The position numbers and the translations under genes were made by a program. Of a DNA stretch of 64,000 bases, positions 16,569-25,478 are shown in pieces (the stretch's first letter is position 1; every line of letters starts with the position of its first letter). The notes beneath the pieces are model-generated. The model was not told where the DNA came from, searched no databases, and was given only the letters and a program-made list of their open reading frames with translations. Origin of the DNA: Pseudooceanicola marinus (lineage in GTDB: Bacteria; Pseudomonadota; Alphaproteobacteria; Rhodobacterales; Rhodobacteraceae); contig NZ_PGTC01000024.1 in assembly GCF_002786295.1 (NCBI RefSeq), positions 186,001 through 250,000 on the forward strand, read 5' to 3'.

Positions 16569-17894
16569 ATGGACAAGACCCCACAGACCGACCCGCGCCA
16601 ATCCTGGACCTTCTCCAAGGAGACCAATTCCGAGATCCGCCGCGCAGCCGCGACCGGCATCTACGACATCCGCGGCGGCGGCGCGAAACGCCGCGTGCCG
16701 CATTTCGACGACCTGCTGTTCCTCGGCGCCTCGATCAGCCGCTACCCGCTGGAAGGCTACCGCGAGAAATGCGGCACCGACGTCGTGCTGGGCACCCGGT
16801 TCGCCAAGAAACCGATCGAGCTGAAGATTCCGATCACCATCGCCGGCATGTCCTTCGGCTCCCTCTCCGCCAATGCGAAAGAGGCCCTGGGTCGGGGCGC
16901 GACCATGGCGGGTACCTCCACCACCACCGGCGATGGCGGCATGACCGAGGAAGAGCGCGGGCATAGCGAGAAGCTGGTCTATCAGTACCTGCCCTCGCGC
17001 TACGGAATGAACCCCGACGACCTGCGCCGCGCGGACGCCATAGAGGTGGTCGTGGGCCAGGGCGCCAAGCCCGGCGGCGGCGGCATGTTGCTGGGTCAGA
17101 AGATCACCGAGCGGGTCGCCGGGATGCGCGACCTGCCCGTGGGCATCGACCAGCGTTCCGCCTGTCGCCACCCCGACTGGACCGGGCCGGATGACCTTGA
17201 GATCAAAATCCTGGAGCTGCGCGAGATCACCAACTGGGAAAAGCCGATCTACATCAAGGTCGGCGGCGCGCGCCCCTATTACGACACGGCGCTTGCGGTG
17301 AAGGCGGGCGCGGACGTGATCGTGCTGGACGGCATGCAGGGCGGCACGGCGGCGACGCAGGACGTCTTCATCGAACACGTGGGCCAGCCGACGCTCGCCT
17401 GCATCCGCCCCGCCGTGCAGGCGCTGCAGGATCTGGGCCTGCACCGCGAGGTGCAGCTGGTCGTCTCGGGCGGCATCCGCACCGGCGCCGACGTGGCCAA
17501 GGCGCTGGCGCTTGGCGCCGATGCGGTTTCCATCGGCACCGCCGCGCTGGTGGCCCTGGGCGACAACGATCCCAAGTGGGAGGCCGAGTACAACAAGCTG
17601 GGCACCACCGCTGGCGCCTATGACGACTGGCACGAGGGCCGCGACCCCGCCGGCATCACCACCCAGGACCCCGAGCTGATGGCGCGGCTGGATCCGGAGG
17701 CCGCCGGGCGGCGCCTGCGGAACTACCTGAACGTCATGACGCTGGAGGCCCAGACCCTCGCCCGCGCCTGCGGCAAGAGCCATGTGCACAATCTTGAACC
17801 GGAAGACCTCTGTGCCCTGACGATGGAGGCCGCCGCCATGGCGCAGGTGCCCCTGGCCGGGACAAACTGGTGGCCGGGCAAACCCGGGTTCTGA
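16569..17894 (+). CDS. glxD: FMN-binding glutamate synthase domain subunit, GlxD / MgsC type
   Basis: A 441-residue TIM-barrel subunit resembling the FMN/Fe-S synthase domain of glutamate synthase. Seen are ITIAGMSFGSLSANAKEALG, GDGGMTEEER, QGAKPGGGGMLLG, the phosphate-binding VVSGGIRTGADVAKALALGA, and cysteines in the DQRSACRHP region. With glxB and glxC it would form a three-subunit synthase transferring an amino or methylamino group to 2-oxoglutarate. I use the ATG at 16569 after GAGGAGCGCGAC; an upstream ATG overlapping glxC is unlikely. Whether the real reaction is N-methylglutamate synthesis depends on the adjacent ligase being GmaS. Confidence 0.88.
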   Translation: MDKTPQTDPRQSWTFSKETNSEIRRAAATGIYDIRGGGAKRRVPHFDDLLFLGASISRYPLEGYREKCGTDVVLGTRFAKKPIELKIPITIAGMSFGSLSANAKEALGRGATMAGTSTTTGDGGMTEEERGHSEKLVYQYLPSRYGMNPDDLRRADAIEVVVGQGAKPGGGGMLLGQKITERVAGMRDLPVGIDQRSACRHPDWTGPDDLEIKILELREITNWEKPIYIKVGGARPYYDTALAVKAGADVIVLDGMQGGTAATQDVFIEHVGQPTLACIRPAVQALQDLGLHREVQLVVSGGIRTGADVAKALALGADAVSIGTAALVALGDNDPKWEAEYNKLGTTAGAYDDWHEGRDPAGITTQDPELMARLDPEAAGRRLRNYLNVMTLEAQTLARACGKSHVHNLEPEDLCALTMEAAAMAQVPLAGTNWWPGKPGF

Positions 17895-17899
17895 GACAG

Positions 17900-17921
17900 C
17901 GGCGGGGAGCGATCCCCGCCG
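17900..17921 (+). terminator. Hairpin after glxD (partial terminator or processing site)
   Basis: CGGCGGGGA (17900-17908) pairs with TCCCCGCCG (17913-17921) over a 4-base loop. No clear T-run follows, so it may only lower transcription into the ligase gene or stabilise the glxBCD message. Confidence 0.45.
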
Positions 17922-18028
17922 TTCGCCCTTGGCGGCACGGCAGGCGCTGAGCGGGCCGACAACATGAGACGAATGGATCGACAGACGGGGCGCCAGACCC
18001 CCGCGACACGACAGGGAAAGGACACGCT

Positions 18029-19345
18029 ATGACCGACCTCACCGCCTTCGCGAAGGCCAATGGCGTCAAGTATTTCATGATCTCCTACACCGACCTCTTC
18101 GGCGGGCAGCGGGCGAAACTGGTGCCCGCCGCCGCCATCGCCGACATGACCGAGGACGGCGCCGGTTTCGCGGGTTTCGCCACCTGGCTGGACCTGACGC
18201 CAGCCCATCCCGACATGCTGGCCGTGCCGGACCCGACCACGGTGATCCAGCTGCCCTGGAAGCCCGAGGTCGCGTGGGTCGCCGCCAACTGCGTCATGGA
18301 AGGCGAGGACGTCGCCCAGGCGCCGCGCAACGTGCTGCGGGGCCTGGTGGCCGAGGCCGCCAAGGAAGGCCTGCGCGTCAAGACCGGGATCGAGGCCGAG
18401 TTCTTCCTGCTGACCCCCGAAGGCGACGTGATCTCCGACCCCTTCGATACCGCCGAGAAGCCCTGCTACGACCAGCAGGCGGTGATGCGCCGCTATGACG
18501 TGATCAGCGAGATCTGCGATTACATGCTGGATCTGGGCTGGGGCCCCTACCAGAACGACCACGAGGACGCGAACGGCCAGTTCGAGATGAACTGGGCGTT
18601 CGACGACGCCCTTGTCACCGCCGACCGGCATTCCTTCTTCAAGTTCATGGTCAAATCGGTGGCCGAAAAGCACGGCTTCCGCGCCACCTTCATGCCGAAA
18701 CCCATCGAGGGGCTGACCGGCAACGGCTGCCACGCCCATATCTCGGTCTGGGATCTGGAGGGCAAGGAGAACGCCTTTGCAGGCGATGCCGGGGGTCAGA
18801 TCGGCGAGGTCGGCCTCAGCGAGCGCGGCGGGTACTTCCTGGGCGGCATCATGAAACATGCCGAGGCTCTGGCGGCGCTGACCAACCCCACGGTGAACAG
18901 CTACAAACGGATCAACGCGCCGCGCACCATGTCCGGGGCCACCTGGGCGCCCAACACCGTCACCTGGACCGGCAACAACCGCACCCACATGGTGCGCGTC
19001 CCCGGCCCCGGCCGGTTCGAGCTGCGTCTGCCCGATGGCGCCGCCAACCCCTACCTGTTGCAGGCGGTGATCATCGCCGCGGGCCTCTCGGGCATCCGGT
19101 CCAAGGCCGATCCGGGGCAACGCCACGACATCGACATGTACGCCGAAGGCCACAAGATCACCGATGCGCCGAAGCTGCCGCTGAACCTGCTGGATGCCAT
19201 CCGCGCCTTCGAGGCGGATGACGAGTTGCAGGCGATGCTGGGCACCGACTTCTCTGCCTCCTATGCCAAGATGAAGCATCAGGAATGGAACAGTTTCGTG
19301 TCCCACTTCTCCCGCTGGGAGAAGGACAACACGCTGGATATCTGA
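18029..19345 (+). CDS. gmaS: Type III glutamine synthetase family ligase, candidate gamma-glutamylmethylamide synthetase
   Basis: A 438-residue glutamine synthetase-fold ligase. The metal- and substrate-binding motifs are GIEAEFFLL, NGQFEMNWAFDD, NGCHAHISVWD and ELRLPDGAANPYLLQAV. This subfamily contains GmaS, which joins methylamine to glutamate with ATP, and closely related GlnT proteins. Location after an MgsABC-like operon and near folD-purU favours GmaS, giving the N-methylglutamate pathway for monomethylamine. The two cannot be separated by eye, so the symbol is tentative. It has its own 134-bp upstream gap and a strong terminator. Confidence 0.75.
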   Translation: MTDLTAFAKANGVKYFMISYTDLFGGQRAKLVPAAAIADMTEDGAGFAGFATWLDLTPAHPDMLAVPDPTTVIQLPWKPEVAWVAANCVMEGEDVAQAPRNVLRGLVAEAAKEGLRVKTGIEAEFFLLTPEGDVISDPFDTAEKPCYDQQAVMRRYDVISEICDYMLDLGWGPYQNDHEDANGQFEMNWAFDDALVTADRHSFFKFMVKSVAEKHGFRATFMPKPIEGLTGNGCHAHISVWDLEGKENAFAGDAGGQIGEVGLSERGGYFLGGIMKHAEALAALTNPTVNSYKRINAPRTMSGATWAPNTVTWTGNNRTHMVRVPGPGRFELRLPDGAANPYLLQAVIIAAGLSGIRSKADPGQRHDIDMYAEGHKITDAPKLPLNLLDAIRAFEADDELQAMLGTDFSASYAKMKHQEWNSFVSHFSRWEKDNTLDI

Positions 19346-19385
19346 GGGACCTCTCCCCGTTGGCCGCAAGATCCGGCCGGCGACT

Positions 19386-19412
19386 GGCCCGGGGTGTCCC
19401 CGGGCCTTTTTT
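19386..19412 (+). terminator. Strong rho-independent terminator after gmaS-like gene
   Basis: Perfect 9-bp stem GGCCCGGGG/CCCCGGGCC (19386-19394, 19398-19406) with TGT loop and six T residues. Confidence 0.9.
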
Positions 19413-19497
19413 GTTACGGTTTCACTACGTCTTCCGTGGTTGCCCCCAGACAGGGCAGGACCTGTGCACGATCCAGCCCGGGGCCGCCCCGGCCCCG

Positions 19498-20334
19498 TCA
19501 GCCGTCGTCGCGCAACAGGATGATCTCCAGCCGGTCATTGCGGGCGGCCATCGGGTTGCGGTCGGCCAACTCGCGATCCGCATGGCCGGTGACCCGCGAC
19601 ACGCGGTTGCCCGACAGGCCCTGCTGCAGCATCAGCTTGCGCATCTCCTGCGCACGCAGGGTCGAGAGCTCCCACACCGGGTTCTCGTTCAGGACCACGG
19701 GACGGGCGTGCACATGCCCCTCCATCGCCATTTCATTGGTCACCAGCGAGGTCACCCGCACCAGCATCGCCGCCATCTCCTCCAGCAGGGCCGTCGGTTC
19801 CGCGGTTTCTCCCTCGAAGAGCGGCACGTCCTCGGTCTCGAAGAGCTCGATCACCAGCCCCTCGTCGGTGACGCGCGTCACGATATGGCGCAGCATTTCG
19901 GGGTGCACGTCGCTTTCGCCGCTCTGGCCGCGCAGGATCTTCTCAATCTCCTCCAGCTGGCGCTGCTGTTCGCTCTCCGCCTCTTCTTCGGCTTCCCGGC
20001 CCGAGGCCTTGTCCTCCGGCGTGGGGTTCAGCGACGTGGCGCCAGTGCCGACCTGCGGCAGGGCCATCTCGGAAAAGGTGCTTTCGCCGCCGAAGGCGCC
20101 GTCGCCCCCGCCGGAGACCCGGTTCAACGGAATCGTCGGGCTGAAGTAATCCGCGATCCCCTTGCGTTGCTTTTCCGTCGTCGCGTTCAACAGCCACATC
20201 AGCAGGAAGAAGGCCATCATGGCCGTGACGAAATCGGCATAGGCCACTTTCCAGGCGCCGCCGTGATGTCCGTCACCGCCGCCCTTCTTCACCTTCTTGA
20301 TGATGATCGGCTGGGCGTTGCTCGGCCCACTCAT
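19498..20334 (-). CDS. motB: Flagellar motor stator protein MotB
   Basis: A 278-residue inner-membrane protein. After a cytoplasmic basic stretch there is a single membrane segment with the proton-carrying aspartate in YADFVTAMMAFFLLMWLL. A linker of about 100 residues rich in E and Q follows, then a C-terminal OmpA-like peptidoglycan-binding domain (GHADRELADRN, AARNDRLEIILLRDDG). It pairs with MotA to form the torque-generating stator; motA is not in the window. I start at the ATG at 20334 (MSGPSNAQ). Other flagellar genes lie more than 11 kb away at 31703-36655, which suggests a split locus. Confidence 0.9.
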   Translation of the reverse strand: MSGPSNAQPIIIKKVKKGGGDGHHGGAWKVAYADFVTAMMAFFLLMWLLNATTEKQRKGIADYFSPTIPLNRVSGGGDGAFGGESTFSEMALPQVGTGATSLNPTPEDKASGREAEEEAESEQQRQLEEIEKILRGQSGESDVHPEMLRHIVTRVTDEGLVIELFETEDVPLFEGETAEPTALLEEMAAMLVRVTSLVTNEMAMEGHVHARPVVLNENPVWELSTLRAQEMRKLMLQQGLSGNRVSRVTGHADRELADRNPMAARNDRLEIILLRDDG

Positions 20335-20506
20335 CCTTACCACCTCTGTTCTCACCCGGGATCAGGCTACCCCCCAGCCCTTGCTGCGGCCTTAACACCT
20401 TCAATTGTCCCCATTTGCTCCGGATGACCGCGGGCGTCGGGGCTGCGGGAACCGATCCTTAACCCTGCTTCGCCAAGGATGGGCGCGCATCGGACGGAGG
20501 ACGAGG

Positions 20507-21427
20507 GTGACAGTCGATCTGCTGGTTCTGGGAGGCTCGGGGCGCGTGGGCCGACTGCTGCGCGGCGCGCTGGCCCGCTCCGATGCGCTGCGCGCAGAGC
20601 TGGCGCCCCCGGGCCGGACGCCGCGCCTCATGTGGCAGTGCCGCCGCGGGCCAACAGGGGCGGATATCATGAAATGGCAGCCGGGCGCGGCCCTGCCGGA
20701 GGGGTTGCGCGCGCGCGCGATCCTGGCGCTCTGGGGCGTGACCGAGGGGCCTGCGACGGCGCTGGCGCAGAACGCCACCCTGGCGCGCGCGGCGCTGCAT
20801 CTGGCGCAACGGATCGGCGCCGACCGAGTCCTGCATGCCTCCAGCGGAGCCGTACATGCCGGGCTGACGGGCGCCCCCGCGCAGGAAGAGGCACCGCTGG
20901 CACCGCTTGGCCCCTACGGCACCGCCAAGGCGGAGATGGAACGCGTCGTGGCGGCCTGGCACGCCCGCCGCGCCACGACGGGCCACACCCCAGGCGACAC
21001 AGGCCCGCGCAGCCTGATCCTGCGTCTGGGCAACATCGCCGGAGCCGACAGCCTGTCGCGCGCCCTGGTGCGTCCCGGACCGATCACGCTGGACCGTTTC
21101 GGCGGGTCCGGCGGCACCGCCGGCGGCCCCCGTCGCGCCTACCTCGGTATCGAGGATCTGGCCCGCGCCCTGGGCGCCCTGTTGCGCCTGCCCGGCGGCG
21201 CGATGCCAACGCATCTGAACCTCGCCGGTCCGGCCCCCGTCGCTATGGAGGCGTTGGCCCGCGCCGCCGGGCGCGAGGTGCTCTGGCGCCCCGCCCCGGC
21301 GGCCGCGCTGCCGGTGCTGGCGCTAAACACGACGCGCCTCTCCGCACTTGCGGGCGGCCCGTTGCACGGCAGCGCCGACCCTGGCGCCCTGCTGGCCCAA
21401 TGGCACAGAGCGGAGGCCGGCGCATGA
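20507..21427 (+). CDS. Extended SDR-family NAD-dependent epimerase/dehydratase/reductase, envelope sugar synthesis
   Basis: A 306-residue Rossmann-fold protein with the NAD-binding GGSGRVG near residue 8, a catalytic serine region HASSGAVH, and the YxxxK pair in YGTAK. I choose the GTG at 20507 because GGAGGACGAGG lies directly upstream. It overlaps the sugar transferase gene by ATGA. Next to a PglC-like sugar transferase and a CapD/WbpM-like dehydratase, it may be the 4-keto reductase that makes UDP-QuiNAc (WreQ/WbpV type) or a C4 epimerase. The exact product is inference. Confidence 0.75.
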   Translation: MTVDLLVLGGSGRVGRLLRGALARSDALRAELAPPGRTPRLMWQCRRGPTGADIMKWQPGAALPEGLRARAILALWGVTEGPATALAQNATLARAALHLAQRIGADRVLHASSGAVHAGLTGAPAQEEAPLAPLGPYGTAKAEMERVVAAWHARRATTGHTPGDTGPRSLILRLGNIAGADSLSRALVRPGPITLDRFGGSGGTAGGPRRAYLGIEDLARALGALLRLPGGAMPTHLNLAGPAPVAMEALARAAGREVLWRPAPAAALPVLALNTTRLSALAGGPLHGSADPGALLAQWHRAEAGA

Positions 21428-22146
21428 TCCCCGGCGTGCATAGCCCGCCTCGGACGAAGGCCTCCCTACTCTCCCGCGCCCGCCCCCGTGGCGAAACGCA
21501 GGCCTCTCCGGCCCGGCCCGCGCCGCTGCCGCCGGGACGACGGGCGCTGGACATATCGGTGACCCTGCTGGCGGCGTTCTGCCTCTGGCCCCTTCTGCTG
21601 GCCCTGGCCCTGCTGATCCGGTTGCGCGACGGCGCACCTGTCCTCTACCCGGCGGAACGGATGTACGCGCCCGGTCGGCCCTTCATCCTGTGGAAATTCC
21701 GCACCATGTCCCCCGACCCCGCTGACCATGGTGTCACCGGCGGCGACAAGGCCGGACGGATCACGCCGCTTGGCCGCCACCTGCGCCGATGGCGGCTGGA
21801 TGAGCTGCCCCAGCTGTGGAACCTGCTGCGCGGCGACATCACCCTGATCGGCCCCCGCCCGCCCCTGCGCAGCCATGTCGCCGCCCGGCCCGCGCTCTTT
21901 GCCCGCGTCCTGCGAAGCCGCCCCGGGCTGACCGGGCTTGCGACGCTGCGCTGGCACGCCCGAGAGGCGGCGCTGCTGCGCCCCTGTCGCAACGCCGCCG
22001 AAACCGAACGGGTCTACCTGGCAAGCTGCCTGCCCGCCAAGGCGCGGCTGGACCTGTGGTATGCGCGCCACCGTAACCTCAGCCTCGACCTCTGGATCCT
22101 GACCCGCACCCTCTGGCCCCGCCGCAGACGGCAGAGGCGGCGATGA
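21424..22146 (+). CDS. Initiating sugar-phosphate (phosphoglycosyl) transferase, bacterial sugar transferase family
   Basis: A 240-residue protein. One membrane segment at about residues 40-62 (ISVTLLAAFCLWPLLLALAL) is followed by the conserved cytoplasmic domain: WKFRTM, RWRLDELPQLWNLLRGD, and TLIGPRPPL. These enzymes transfer a sugar-1-phosphate from UDP-sugar to undecaprenyl phosphate and so start a polysaccharide or O-antigen unit. Both ends overlap their neighbours by 4 bp (ATGA), so the three genes are tightly translationally coupled. The N-terminal 35 residues are poorly conserved and arginine-rich. Confidence 0.88.
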   Translation: MIPGVHSPPRTKASLLSRARPRGETQASPARPAPLPPGRRALDISVTLLAAFCLWPLLLALALLIRLRDGAPVLYPAERMYAPGRPFILWKFRTMSPDPADHGVTGGDKAGRITPLGRHLRRWRLDELPQLWNLLRGDITLIGPRPPLRSHVAARPALFARVLRSRPGLTGLATLRWHAREAALLRPCRNAAETERVYLASCLPAKARLDLWYARHRNLSLDLWILTRTLWPRRRRQRRR

Positions 22147-24074
22147 CGGCGCGCCCCGGCCCCTGGTGCCGGCTGGCCCGCCACCTGACCGGTCTGGGCC
22201 CGCGCGCCAAGGCAGTGATCCTGCTGGCGCTGGACGGTGCCGCCGCGGCTCTCGCCTGGGCTGCCTGCCTTCTTGCCTGGCCCGGGGCGGGCGACCCGGC
22301 GCTGCTGCTGGCGCTTCCGGTACTGGCGGGCACGGGCAGCGTCGTGCTCGGCCTCCACCGCGGGAAACTGCAGGCCTACCCGCTGCAAGGCCTGCCCCGC
22401 AGCCTGGCGCTGGCGGCCGCACTGGCCGGATTGGTCGCCCTGTGGCAGGGACTGACACCCGCGACCCGTAGCACCACAGCGGTGGTCGCGCCCTTCGGCC
22501 CGACCTTGGGACTGGCCTCCCTCTTCGTTACCCTGACGATCATCGGTCGGCTGATCCTGCTGCGCCTTGCCCTGATGGCCCACGGGACCGCGCGCGCGCC
22601 GGACAGCCTGCTGATCTGGGGCGCCGGGCGGGCCGGACAGCAACTGGCGGCCGCCTTGGCGGGCGATCACCACCACCGCTGCCTCGGCTTTCTCGACGAT
22701 GACCCGCGCAAGCAGGGACAGCGGCTGGCCGGGCTGCCGGTCCATGCCCCGGCCCGCGCGGCGGATCTGTTGGCCCGGCACGGCCCTGCCCGGATCATCC
22801 TGGCTCTGCCCCGCACCACCTGGGCCCAGGCGAGGGGTCGACTGGCCGGCCTGCCCTGCGAGGTGCAGACCCTGCCCGGCTTCGCGGCCCACCTCTGGGG
22901 CGGCGCAGCCGGGCCGCCGGACCCGCCGGACCTGCTCGGACGCGCCCGCCTGGACCGGCACCTGCCGGAGGTGCGCGACAGCTATGCCGGGCGGCGCATC
23001 CTGGTGACCGGCGCCGGCGGCTCGATCGGATCGGAACTGGCCCGACAGCTGCTGCGCTGCGGTCCCGCGCGGCTGGTGCTGCTCGATCACGGGGAACTGG
23101 CCCTCTACAACATCGCAACGGAGCTGGAGGCAGCGGGTCAGGGCCTGATCCGCCCCGTCCTGGGATCGGTCTGCGATGGCGCCGCGGTCGAGGCGCTGCT
23201 GACGTCAGAGCGTATCGACACCCTCTTTCACGCCGCCGCCCTGAAACACGTCCCCCTGGTCGAGGCGCATCCGCTGGCGGGAATCCGCACCAACGTCCTG
23301 GGCACCCAGGCGCTGGCCGAGGCGGCGCAGCGGGCGGGCGTGGGCCGGGTGCTGCTGATCTCGACCGACAAGGCCGTGCGCCCGGCCTCGGTGATGGGCG
23401 CCAGCAAACGGTTGGCCGAAGAGGTGGTGCAGGACCTGGCAGAGCGCAGCGGCGCCACCTGCTTCGCCATGGTGCGCTTCGGCAACGTGCTGGGCTCCTC
23501 GGGGTCCGTCGTGCCCCGCTTCGCCGCGCAGATCGCGGCTGGCGGGCCGGTGACGGTGACCGATCCCCGCATGACCCGCTACTTCATGACCTGCACCGAG
23601 GCGGTGCGGCTGACCCTGCTGGCCGGGGCCTGGGCGCGCGGCGGCGATCTCTTCGTACTGGACATGGGCGCGCCGCAACGGATCCTGGACCTCGCCTGCC
23701 GCATGATCCGCGGCGCCGGTCATGTGCCGCGCCTGCCCCCGGAGGTAGCTGCGCCAGATCCGCTCGCGGTCCCCGGGACAGAATCGCCGGGCGCGGGCGC
23801 GGAGGAGATCGAGGTGCGCTTCACCGGCCTGCGCCCCGGAGAGAAGCTGACCGAGGATCTGCTGATCGGGCATCAGCTCCACCCCACGCCACATCCGCGC
23901 ATCCTGCGCGCCCGCGAGGGTCACCTGTCGCAGATCGAGGTGGCTGCGGCCCTGGCAGAGCTGCGGCGCTGCCTGGAGGCACGCGACGACACCGCCGCCG
24001 TCGCCGCCCTGCACCGATGGGTCGCGCGCGGCCAGCAGCCCCGTCGCGCCGCAAGCGGAGAGGAGCGCGGCTAA
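22143..24074 (+). CDS. Membrane-bound UDP-HexNAc 4,6-dehydratase, CapD/WbpM/FlaA1 family
   Basis: A 643-residue protein. Residues about 10-160 hold several membrane segments, about 160-260 a CoA-binding-like NAD domain (WGAGRAGQQLAAALAG), and about 285-580 the SDR dehydratase domain. The latter has GAGGSIGSELARQLL, STDKAV and VMGASKR, in which Met replaces the usual tyrosine of SDR enzymes as in WbpM. The GLRPGEKLTEDLL motif near the end is typical. It converts UDP-GlcNAc-type sugars to 4-keto-6-deoxy forms. With its two upstream partners it can make and load a 6-deoxy-HexNAc such as QuiNAc or a bacillosamine precursor. Confidence 0.88.
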   Translation: MTARPGPWCRLARHLTGLGPRAKAVILLALDGAAAALAWAACLLAWPGAGDPALLLALPVLAGTGSVVLGLHRGKLQAYPLQGLPRSLALAAALAGLVALWQGLTPATRSTTAVVAPFGPTLGLASLFVTLTIIGRLILLRLALMAHGTARAPDSLLIWGAGRAGQQLAAALAGDHHHRCLGFLDDDPRKQGQRLAGLPVHAPARAADLLARHGPARIILALPRTTWAQARGRLAGLPCEVQTLPGFAAHLWGGAAGPPDPPDLLGRARLDRHLPEVRDSYAGRRILVTGAGGSIGSELARQLLRCGPARLVLLDHGELALYNIATELEAAGQGLIRPVLGSVCDGAAVEALLTSERIDTLFHAAALKHVPLVEAHPLAGIRTNVLGTQALAEAAQRAGVGRVLLISTDKAVRPASVMGASKRLAEEVVQDLAERSGATCFAMVRFGNVLGSSGSVVPRFAAQIAAGGPVTVTDPRMTRYFMTCTEAVRLTLLAGAWARGGDLFVLDMGAPQRILDLACRMIRGAGHVPRLPPEVAAPDPLAVPGTESPGAGAEEIEVRFTGLRPGEKLTEDLLIGHQLHPTPHPRILRAREGHLSQIEVAAALAELRRCLEARDDTAAVAALHRWVARGQQPRRAASGEERG

Positions 24075-24351
24075 CCTGCGGACACCTGCCCGGGGCACCC
24101 CCGTCCCGCTCTGCCCCGACCGGGGACGCCCTGGGCCACCCGGCTGACCCATCCAGCGCGATCCCTTCATCAGTCGGCAGAACGGCGACGGCCCCGAATG
24201 GTCTTCACGCCATGCCCTTCACGTGCAGGCAAGCAGGGCGCGGCGCGGTGTCGGCTCTGAGCGGCACCCGCCATCGGCCCCCTTTCGGAGCCAGTGTCCG
24301 GCGCCGCCAAGAGCGGGGGCGGCCATCGTCTCCTTGCCGGGAATATCCCCC

Positions 24352-25413
24352 TCAGTCCTTCCAGGTGCGCCGCAGGACCGCCATCCAGTTGCGGTGACAG
24401 AGCTTCTCCATCAGCGCCGAGTCGATCCCATGGTCCCGCATCGCCGCGCGCAGGGCCGGCAGGCCGGCGCAGTCGCCGATGGCCTGCGGCACGATCGCCC
24501 CGTCGAAATCAGAGCCGAAGCCGACACGATCCTCGCCCAGGATGCCGATCAGGTGGTCGAGGTGGCGCAGCAGCATGTCCAGCGCAGTGTCCGCCGTCAT
24601 CTGCCCGTCGGGCCGCAAGAACCCGGTGGCCAGGTTGATCCCCACCATGCCGTCGCTGTCGGCGATCATCCGCAGCTGCTCGTCCGTCAGGTTGCGCGCA
24701 TGCGGACAGACGGCGGCGGCGTTGGAATGGGTGGCCACCAGGGGCGCGTCGCTGATTGCGGCCACGTCCCTCACGCCAGCCGCGTTCAGATGCGACAGGT
24801 CGATCAGGATCCCCAGGCGGTTGCATTCGGCCACCAGGCGCCGCCCGGCCTCGGTCAGCCCGCCGCCGATGTCGGGATCGGACGGATAGCGGAAGGGGAC
24901 GCCTTCGGCGAAAATCGTCGGCCGCGACCAGACCGGCCCGAGGGACCGCAGGCCCAGGGCGTGAAAGCCCTCCAGCTCGGCAATCTCCGGCCCGATCGCC
25001 TCGGCCCCCTCGATATGCAGCACGGCGGCCATCTCGGGCCCGTCCAGTGCAGTTTCCAGCGTGTCGACATCCGTGCAGATGCGAATGACCCCGGCAGCCT
25101 CCAGCGCGCGGGCGGCGGCGAAGCCCTGATCGGTCATCTCGGCGGCATAAGGGTGCTTCAGCGGCGGCGGCAGCGGTATGTCGTAGCTGGGTTTCGCCAG
25201 GTCCTCCATCGACATGCCATACTCCGGCGGGCTGGGCACGAAGATGGCAAAGAACCCGCCCGCCAGGCCACCGGCCCGGGCGCGCGGCAGGTCGATATGG
25301 CCGCTGTCCAGCCCGTCGCGCACCTGCGCAGCCGTCACCTTGCCGGTGATCAGCCGCAGGATCAGGTCGTTATGGCCGTCGAAGATGCCCGGCTGGCGGT
25401 CACTGTCATGCAT
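24352..25413 (-). CDS. Membrane dipeptidase (renal dipeptidase family M19), betaine/sarcosine-locus type
   Basis: A 353-residue zinc peptidase with the N-terminal HxD metal motif in FDGHNDL (His14, Asp16), the bridging glutamate in LHIEGAEAIG, and later His-rich strands (LIDLSHLNA, PLVATHSNAAAV). The family cleaves dipeptides; relatives sit in glycine betaine and sarcosine loci of pseudomonads where their role is unclear. It lies just after soxG on the same strand (65-bp gap), so it is probably the last gene of the sox operon. A signal peptide is not evident, so the protein may be cytoplasmic. Confidence 0.85.
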   Translation of the reverse strand: MHDSDRQPGIFDGHNDLILRLITGKVTAAQVRDGLDSGHIDLPRARAGGLAGGFFAIFVPSPPEYGMSMEDLAKPSYDIPLPPPLKHPYAAEMTDQGFAAARALEAAGVIRICTDVDTLETALDGPEMAAVLHIEGAEAIGPEIAELEGFHALGLRSLGPVWSRPTIFAEGVPFRYPSDPDIGGGLTEAGRRLVAECNRLGILIDLSHLNAAGVRDVAAISDAPLVATHSNAAAVCPHARNLTDEQLRMIADSDGMVGINLATGFLRPDGQMTADTALDMLLRHLDHLIGILGEDRVGFGSDFDGAIVPQAIGDCAGLPALRAAMRDHGIDSALMEKLCHRNWMAVLRRTWKD

Positions 25414-25478
25414 GATCTGACTTCCCTGAAGACACAGCCTAGACAGAACCGCCTAGGGCCGCGTCTGTCCAGAGCGGA

